NCBI GenBank assembly: GCA_025667525.1
Contig: CM046882.1
Location: 545,054,630-545,118,629 of the forward strand
Length of the DNA stretch: 64,000 nucleotides
Direction: 5' to 3'
DNA from: Glebionis coronaria
Lineage: Eukaryota > Streptophyta > Magnoliopsida > Asterales > Asteraceae
Of the stretch, positions 58,401 to 64,000 are shown piece by piece (the stretch's first letter is position 1; the number at the start of each line of letters is the position of its first letter). The notes beneath the pieces are model-generated. The model searched no databases and was not told the origin of the DNA. It saw only the letters and a program-made list of their open reading frames with translations. The position numbers and the translations under genes were made by a program.

Positions 58401-58843
58401 TGTGGAAACCATTATTCATGGATCGATTAAGCTTACTAGGATAATCAACGTTCATACGATAAACATAGCAGAATTAGAACATTGATTATGAACAAGGTGT
58501 TTCTTTTCCAACGTTTACTTGTATTAAACTTCAAACGATTACAAGTAACAAACCTAGACGTGTTTACAAGGTTACACACGTCTAGAACACACGACTCAAC
58601 TTTAAGACTACATTGTGAATGATGGGATGATTAAAACCTACGGTCATTGTATTCTATATATACTAGAATACAAGACTTTTCTTACAAGAAAACTTTAATT
58701 ACATTAGAAGTCCCTCCATCTTTTGCTAATAAGTCCTCCTTGTTGTATGAAAGGGCTCCATATTCTTGTAAAGCTTGATATTTGCATATAAGTCCTTCTT
58801 GTTTCATTATACTTGTTTTGTCTCATCAAATTAATTCCCAACA
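58401..58843 (-). repeat. Element E 5' LTR
   Basis: 443 bp, almost identical to the 3' LTR. The TATA-like TATATATA near 58,652-58,663 would drive the element's RNA on the minus strand. Confidence 0.9.
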
Positions 58844-58848
58844 AAACA
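58844..58848. repeat. Target-site duplication AAACA, right
   Basis: Partner of 55,423-55,427, immediately after the terminal CA of element E. Confidence 0.9.
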
Positions 58849-61259
58849 TCGGTCCTCAAACATAAGCCCAAAACATAAATAATACAAATGAACTAAAGGA
58901 ATACTAAACAAGCATAAATATATGAAGTCAAGAGGAGAAGAATTCCAAGGTGGCTCCCATCCTGTGCATGTCCTCCAAATGCTCTAGTCTAACCTTGAAT
59001 ACATGCCGTATTGGGACATGGAAAGAAAGTAACGGATGAGCAATACGCTCAGTACACGGATATATAACATAGCATGAATGGCATAATGTAGGAAAGAAAT
59101 GTAAAGCATGAAAAGCAGCAGAAATGAATAAGTCATGGAAAACCTGGAACTATAGCATGTTTGCTAGTTTTAGTTCTGAAAGATACTTGGAGAGGTGACC
59201 TCGTCATGCAATTAGAGGGGATACCTCTAATTATTTGGTAATGGGTAGGAGGGATCAGCTCCTTGTGAAGGATGCAAGGCACACACCACATTCACCATGA
59301 AATCCTGACTGAAACATGTAACTAGGATGCACCCATATGCCCTACATGATAACATAATAAATATAATGGCCAAATAACCGAAAGGGACACCACAAACTAT
59401 CACTCCGCCATGGCGAATTCATAACACTAGTGCCTCTAGTGTTATGGTTATGGTACCTCCATAACTAGGTGAATCTGGTCATGCATGTATATGGCTAAGG
59501 TAACTAATAAACATAAGCATTTAATCTATAACTACTGGGGAAAACAGTTGGTTGCATACGGGAAATCCTAATGAAGGAAGATATTGTCCTTACTGAAGGA
59601 TGGGAAATCCGTACCTTATGTCCAGTACAAGCTAACGAAAACGATGAAGAACTACTCCGCCTTGACGGATAATACTACATAAGAAATATGGACGTGTATG
59701 AGTTGTCTGAATTACATGTGTTTTACTGGTTCTGTGGTTTATTAGCTTGTTATACTTATTTTGTCATGTTTTACTATTTACTGTGTTAACTACAGTTATT
59801 CTGACATTCTGTTGTGTTTTATTCATGTATTAGTGTATTATAATACTTTTATTGTAATACTAAGTAACTTTCTAAAAATAGCAGGTTTCCATAAATAGTA
59901 AGTTTCTAAAGTAGAAAGTTTCCAAAAATAGTAAGTTTCCATATTTAGAAAGAAGCTGGATTATAAATAATAATTAAAGTTTAAATAGTATAATACAAGT
60001 CATGGTTATAGCTTATTAATTAAATAACTGGTTAATTAATTAAACTATATGTTATATAGAATTTAATTAAAAAAATACATGTTTTAATTAAATTAAGCTA
60101 AGTTAAATACCTTAGGTTATACATGTAATATCAATTTTAATATTTAACCTAAGTCATGAAATTAATTAAATTAAAAAGTCTGGTAATTAATTTAGTTAAC
60201 ATGTTTTTCTGATTTTAATATTTAACCCGAGACCCGAACCCGTGTTTTAAAAATCAACCCGAGCCCGAACCCCGGTTTACATATAAGCCGAAACCAACAG
60301 CCCTACCAGTGGCTAGACCGGCTAGCCGGTTGCGACTGATGGCTTGCGGTACCCACTGCCGAGCCACGGTTGCCCACCGAGCATGCTTCTCACCGGTTCA
60401 CACCGGTTCCCACCGGTTCCCCCTGCTTAGGTTTGTTCGGTTCCCACTGTTAGCATCAAAAAGCCCCACCAAGACCCTATAGGTCTCGGTTGGCACCCAG
60501 TTCAACACAAAACCCCACCCCGACACCAAGTCGGGGGGTCCCCTTGTTGCGTTCGATCCACACGAACCCCACACCGAGACCATGGGGTGTCGGTTGGGCA
60601 ATTCTAACACCACGGAGAGCCCCATGCTCTCGGTATGGTGATCGGCCGAAACAAACAACCACAATCACCCCCTTTAAATCATGTTTAATTAATCCCCATG
60701 TTTTCTTAATTTGTTCATATGATTATAACATGAATTCATGAAAGAAAAAAAGAAAAAAAAGGGTTTTGATTATACCAAACACGTGGAATGAAAGGGTATT
60801 CGATCACAAACACATAAACCTAAAAATCAAAGATCAAAATCGTCCGGTTCTTCCTTGGATGATATATGGCCGGCGGCTATGGAGGACAAAATGGAAAGGA
60901 TTTTGCAATTTTGATATAACCTAAATTATGAAAGTAAAATCCCTGTGTTTTGTTAAGGGTGTGTTATGGGCCAAAAGGCCCATTTGTCCTCCCTCTCTTG
61001 TCTAACCGTGGCATGTGGGGCCCACAAAGGGAAACCCGAAGCTTTTCCATGTTAGATAAATTAGCCGTGTATGTTCGTGAATTAAATGTCGTGCATTTGG
61101 TAATCGTGATTGTGTCACATTTATAATATTCATGATTGTTCGTTATTAATTTTCGTGACACGTGTATTAATATTATAAATAGAAAGTTTAAATTTTATCG
61201 TGTTTTCATAAGTTAATGTTCATGTGTACTGTTCATGGTATTTTATTGTGGGTTTTACA
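58849..61259 (-). mobile_element. Element D2 3' LTR, second part
   Basis: Resumes the D2 LTR and follows D1 closely: the AGAGGGGATACCTCTAATT block near 59,213, tandem units at 59,866-59,955, and the GC-rich ACCGGTT segment at 60,318-60,420. It ends GGGTTTTACA at 61,259. The whole D2 LTR is about 2.53 kb. Confidence 0.85.
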
Positions 61260-61368
61260 ACTCTTCCCCTCTAAAAGAATAATTCGTCCTCAAATTAGAG
61301 TCGTAAAAAAATGTTGCGGATTTTACCATTCTTCCCCTCTAAAAGGACCGTTCGTCCTCTAATTAGAG
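61246..61368 (-). repeat. Tandem duplication of D2 LTR end and polypurine tract
   Basis: Two copies of about 55 bp with a period of 68 bp (61,246-61,300 and 61,314-61,368). Each has the TTTTAC LTR terminus, the tract CTTCCCCTCTAAAAG and the TCGTCCTC motif. The outer copy holds the true TTTTACA end. Confidence 0.75.
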
Positions 61369-61952
61369 ATACAAGAAGCTGTAAAGGACGTGATATGTCT
61401 GGAAAAGACATGGAGCGTGACATGACTAAAGACGACATGAAACGTGATATAATTGAGAAAAATATATCTCACTCATGAATAGAAAAGAGGATAAGGGTCT
61501 AGATGGACTCCTCCGTTTCCAAGTGGCTTCCCGCTAGAAAAGTTCCTCTAACAGGTACTAACGAAAACTAGTAAACCTTGGTATTCATGACTCTGTCTTA
61601 ATGATACATAAATTTCTGGTTCACCAATGTGAGATAGATCCTCATGACATGGTTCGAATGACAAAGAATAACGTGTAAAAGTAACAAAACATTACAATGC
61701 GAAATGATCTGGAATAAATGACATAAGAACGTCTTAGTAATGATGTACGAGACATACTGAAACGTAATACGTGAACAATTGTGAACGTGAAACGTGAGCA
61801 ATTATGAACGTGATACATAGAGATATGGTAATGTAACATGGACAAACTATGGTGGACGTGACACGTGTAGCATATCATGACGTGATATGAGTAATGTGGA
61901 ATAAACATGACATGTGAAACAAATCGTGAACAGGGAATAACTGAGGTGGTAG
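61369..61952 (-). pseudogene. pol: D2 pol end, decayed
   Basis: 61,500-61,650 aligns with the D1 pol tail: GGACTCCTCCGTTTCCAAGT and CTTCCCGCTAGAAAA match 53,925-53,965. The reading frame is broken throughout. From about 61,650 the sequence is rich in ACGTGA repeats and no longer aligns clearly. It ends where LTR H starts at 61,953. Confidence 0.55.
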
Positions 61953-64000
61953 TGATGAGATGGCATTTATACATGATCTCGTCGTTCTTTTTTGGGATTT
62001 TAATGCATAAAAATGTCATAAAATACCATATATATTCTTGTGTTTGTTTACTTGTGTATTTTAGGTATGGATATCGTGAAAAAGACAAAATATCACAAGA
62101 TACAAGGAAAAACGGACACGAGAAACGAAGCCGTACAAAGAACCGGGCCCTGATTATGGAATACTCAACAAATACCCTTGAAGACTTGAAGACAAACAAG
62201 ATTGATCCTCATTTATTGAAGAAATGACACTTAAAACCCTTGTATATTAATAATTACAAGTTTGGTCCCTTAAGTTTGTCAAAATTACACAAAAGGTCCC
62301 TCAACTTTGAAGAAATGGCAAGATTAGTCCCTCAACAATTTCAAATTGTCAAATATGGTCCCTCATCAAGCCAAAGATACATTGAAGACCTTTGAAGATC
62401 AAAAATGTCCAAGATCAGTCCTTCAAATATGCAAACGTTCCAAAATTAACCCTTGATACACCTTTTGGAAAGTTTTGTGCAAAAAATGACAAGTTGTGAA
62501 AAGTTGATACAAAGGAAATGGGCGCTGATAGACTTTTATTCACAAGTGACAAAAGAAAGGAAGAAAAAGGACCAAAGCTGCCAAGTTTGGAAGTTTAAAT
62601 CCCTAAACACGCGCCAAACACCTTTCTCCCTAAGAAAACGGATCAAACGTGTCACTATTCACACGTATGAACCCAATTTTAACTTTTTACCAACAAGGGG
62701 GTTTTTACAATTACCTACACCAAAACACAATTAACCTTCACACGAATCTATCCCATGCCTAAACTCACACTCCCACTCACCCAAAGGACCCCACCATTCA
62801 AACCGTTTCACCCATCACATGAGTACTTGCCCTCCAAGTCATGCCACGTGTTAAGATCAACAGCTAAGGATCAATGCTTCATTCCAAAGCTAAAATGAAC
62901 GTTTGGGATCACTTTGGAGAGCTCATCAACAACAAACGCACTCAAGGACTCAAGGGCATTTTAGAGAAATCACATCTAGGGTTTGTGAATAGTGTAGCCA
63001 GGCATTTGCCTATAAAAGGAGACCTCAACATGTGAGAGTCCCTTTGTTCCAGTTTTAGGCTATTATCTTTGTAATTCCTTTTTAAGTTTAAATAAAATTT
63101 GAATTTCTGAAATTGTGAAATCTCTTTTTGATTTAATTAAAAGTTTTGGTGTTTGAGTAGCCTAATTCTGAGTTCCATTTGATTGTTAAGGCCTACCTTA
63201 ATCTTGTGGTTAAGGCACGTCTTGTTTCATAAGGTTTTTAAGGTTTGAATACCTTGAAATCCTAGGTTCTGTTTTGGCTTATTTTGTGTACTAACCCTTG
63301 ACCATTTGCTATAAGCTCTTACATGCTTGTTGACACCAAGCTTGTGAAGGGATTAGAGCCCTTGGTTGAGTTGTTTGCTGCTTGTGTTGAAGATATAAAG
63401 TCCTTGAGGTTCTACTTTGAACCATCAACCAAGGCAGTTTGCATCATCTTCATTGAAGTACCTTGGTCTTGTTCTAGTTGTTGAACAAGGTCCAAGGAGC
63501 ATTGCTGGCCTTCCTAGGATGTTGTGGAAGGCAGGTATAATCCCTTGATTAAGATTCCTCTCAAAAGTTCATGGTTATGACTGATTTTGATTTGGTGCTT
63601 TGATTTTGAGTATTCGTGTTTGTGCTGGTGATTTTTGAGTTTGATTGTGTTAGTTGCTATTGTTTAAGTGTTTTTGATCATTAAAATCAGTAGGTTATTA
63701 GTTTAAATCACAAGTTCCTTTGTTAAGTGGTAGATTAAAGGGTGTTTGGGTCTACTGCATTATTTGGAATTGTGGTTTGCTAAGTGGTTGTTTGCTGTTT
63801 GAAAGTGTTGGTATCTGCTTGTTAGGTGCTAGTGTTCATATGTTTGCAGGTTTGAAGGTTTGAAACACATAGATTCATAATTTGGCTATAAAATCTTTAA
63901 AACTTGGTAAAATTGGCTAGGATTTTGAGGACACCTAGATCTAGGCTTAGGCTAGGGCTAACAAGTGCTAAATCTTAGTTAATCACATCAGGGAAGAAGG
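61953..64000 (+). mobile_element. LTR H, Athila-like, + strand (runs off the window)
   Basis: Starts TGATGAGATGGCATTTATAC, matching the minus-strand start of the 3,558-bp Athila-like LTRs, and keeps TGTATTTTAGGTATGGATAT and the AACGAAGCCGTACAAAGAAC block in order. It is diverged, so it belongs to a sister family. It has a TATA box at 63,011. The last 2 kb show no gene. Whether it is a solo LTR or the start of a full element cannot be seen. Confidence 0.82.
63011..63019 (+). promoter_or_regulatory. TATA box in LTR H
   Basis: TATAAAAGG about 1.06 kb from the LTR start, the same spacing as in the Athila-like LTRs (about 1.08 kb). Confidence 0.65.

Larger units (their letters stand above)
55428..58843 (-). 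mobile_element. Element E, compact copia-type element without pol
   Basis: 3,416 bp with two 443-bp LTRs (55,428-55,870 and 58,401-58,843) that differ at about three positions, a Met primer site, a polypurine tract and the duplication AAACA. The 2,530-bp internal region has no gag, protease, RT or integrase, so it is a non-autonomous element that must move in trans. LTR ends and the primer site are copia-like (TGTTGGGAATT on the minus strand). The near-identical LTRs indicate a recent insertion. Confidence 0.9.

Noticed and set aside
61907..62734. 106- and 93-codon frames near the start of LTR H
   Set aside because: They cross the D2/LTR H boundary or lie in the LTR, with no domain.

Overview
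The window is AT-rich plant nuclear DNA made almost entirely of transposable elements, many inserted inside one another. I found no intact host gene, tRNA or rRNA gene. The Athila-type gag-protease, the Tekay/Del-like Ty3 pol relics, the copia gag and the L1-type LINE with a zinc-binding tail all point to a eudicot. Their wording resembles elements I know from Asteraceae; that placement is from memory and not tested.

Left nest (1-42,096). The oldest layer is a + strand LINE (26,873-28,447 and 40,822-42,096). Two insertions hit it. (i) A minus-strand Ty1/copia element, of which the 5' LTR, primer site and start of gag are visible (25,318-26,872). That copia gag is cut by a minus-strand Ty3 element, A1 (1-25,317), and the 5' LTR of A1 is in turn cut by a young 13.66-kb Athila-like element (10,618-24,277, target-site duplication ATTAC). 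(ii) A second member of the A family, A2 (28,448-40,821, target-site duplication GCTTA), lies inside the LINE reverse transcriptase. A1 and A2 have 3.4-kb LTRs around about 5.2-5.5 kb of decayed gag-pol.

The Athila-like insert has two 3,558-bp LTRs that differ at only about 14 positions by eye. Between them lie a gag-protease reading frame and an acidic 630-residue frame in the same phase, separated by one TAG. There is no reverse transcriptase, RNase H or integrase, so it looks like a recently mobilised non-autonomous element. It is the best candidate for something undescribed.

Right nest (42,097-64,000). A diverged Ty3 LTR remnant (B) holds a solo Athila-type LTR (G, 42,730-46,103, target-site duplication CAGGA). 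From 47,450 a + strand Ty3 element (C) supplies a 5' LTR, primer site and gag start. Its gag is cut by minus-strand element D1 (from 51,187), which still carries recognisable integrase. D1 is cut by its relative D2 (from 55,313). D2 is cut by a compact 3,416-bp copia-type element without pol (E, 55,428-58,843, target-site duplication AAACA) and, at its far side, by a + strand Athila-type LTR (H, from 61,953) that runs off the window.

The genes here do not form a cellular pathway. Working parts are those of retrotransposition: LTR promoters, tRNA primer sites, polypurine tracts, and capsid, protease and integrase fragments.
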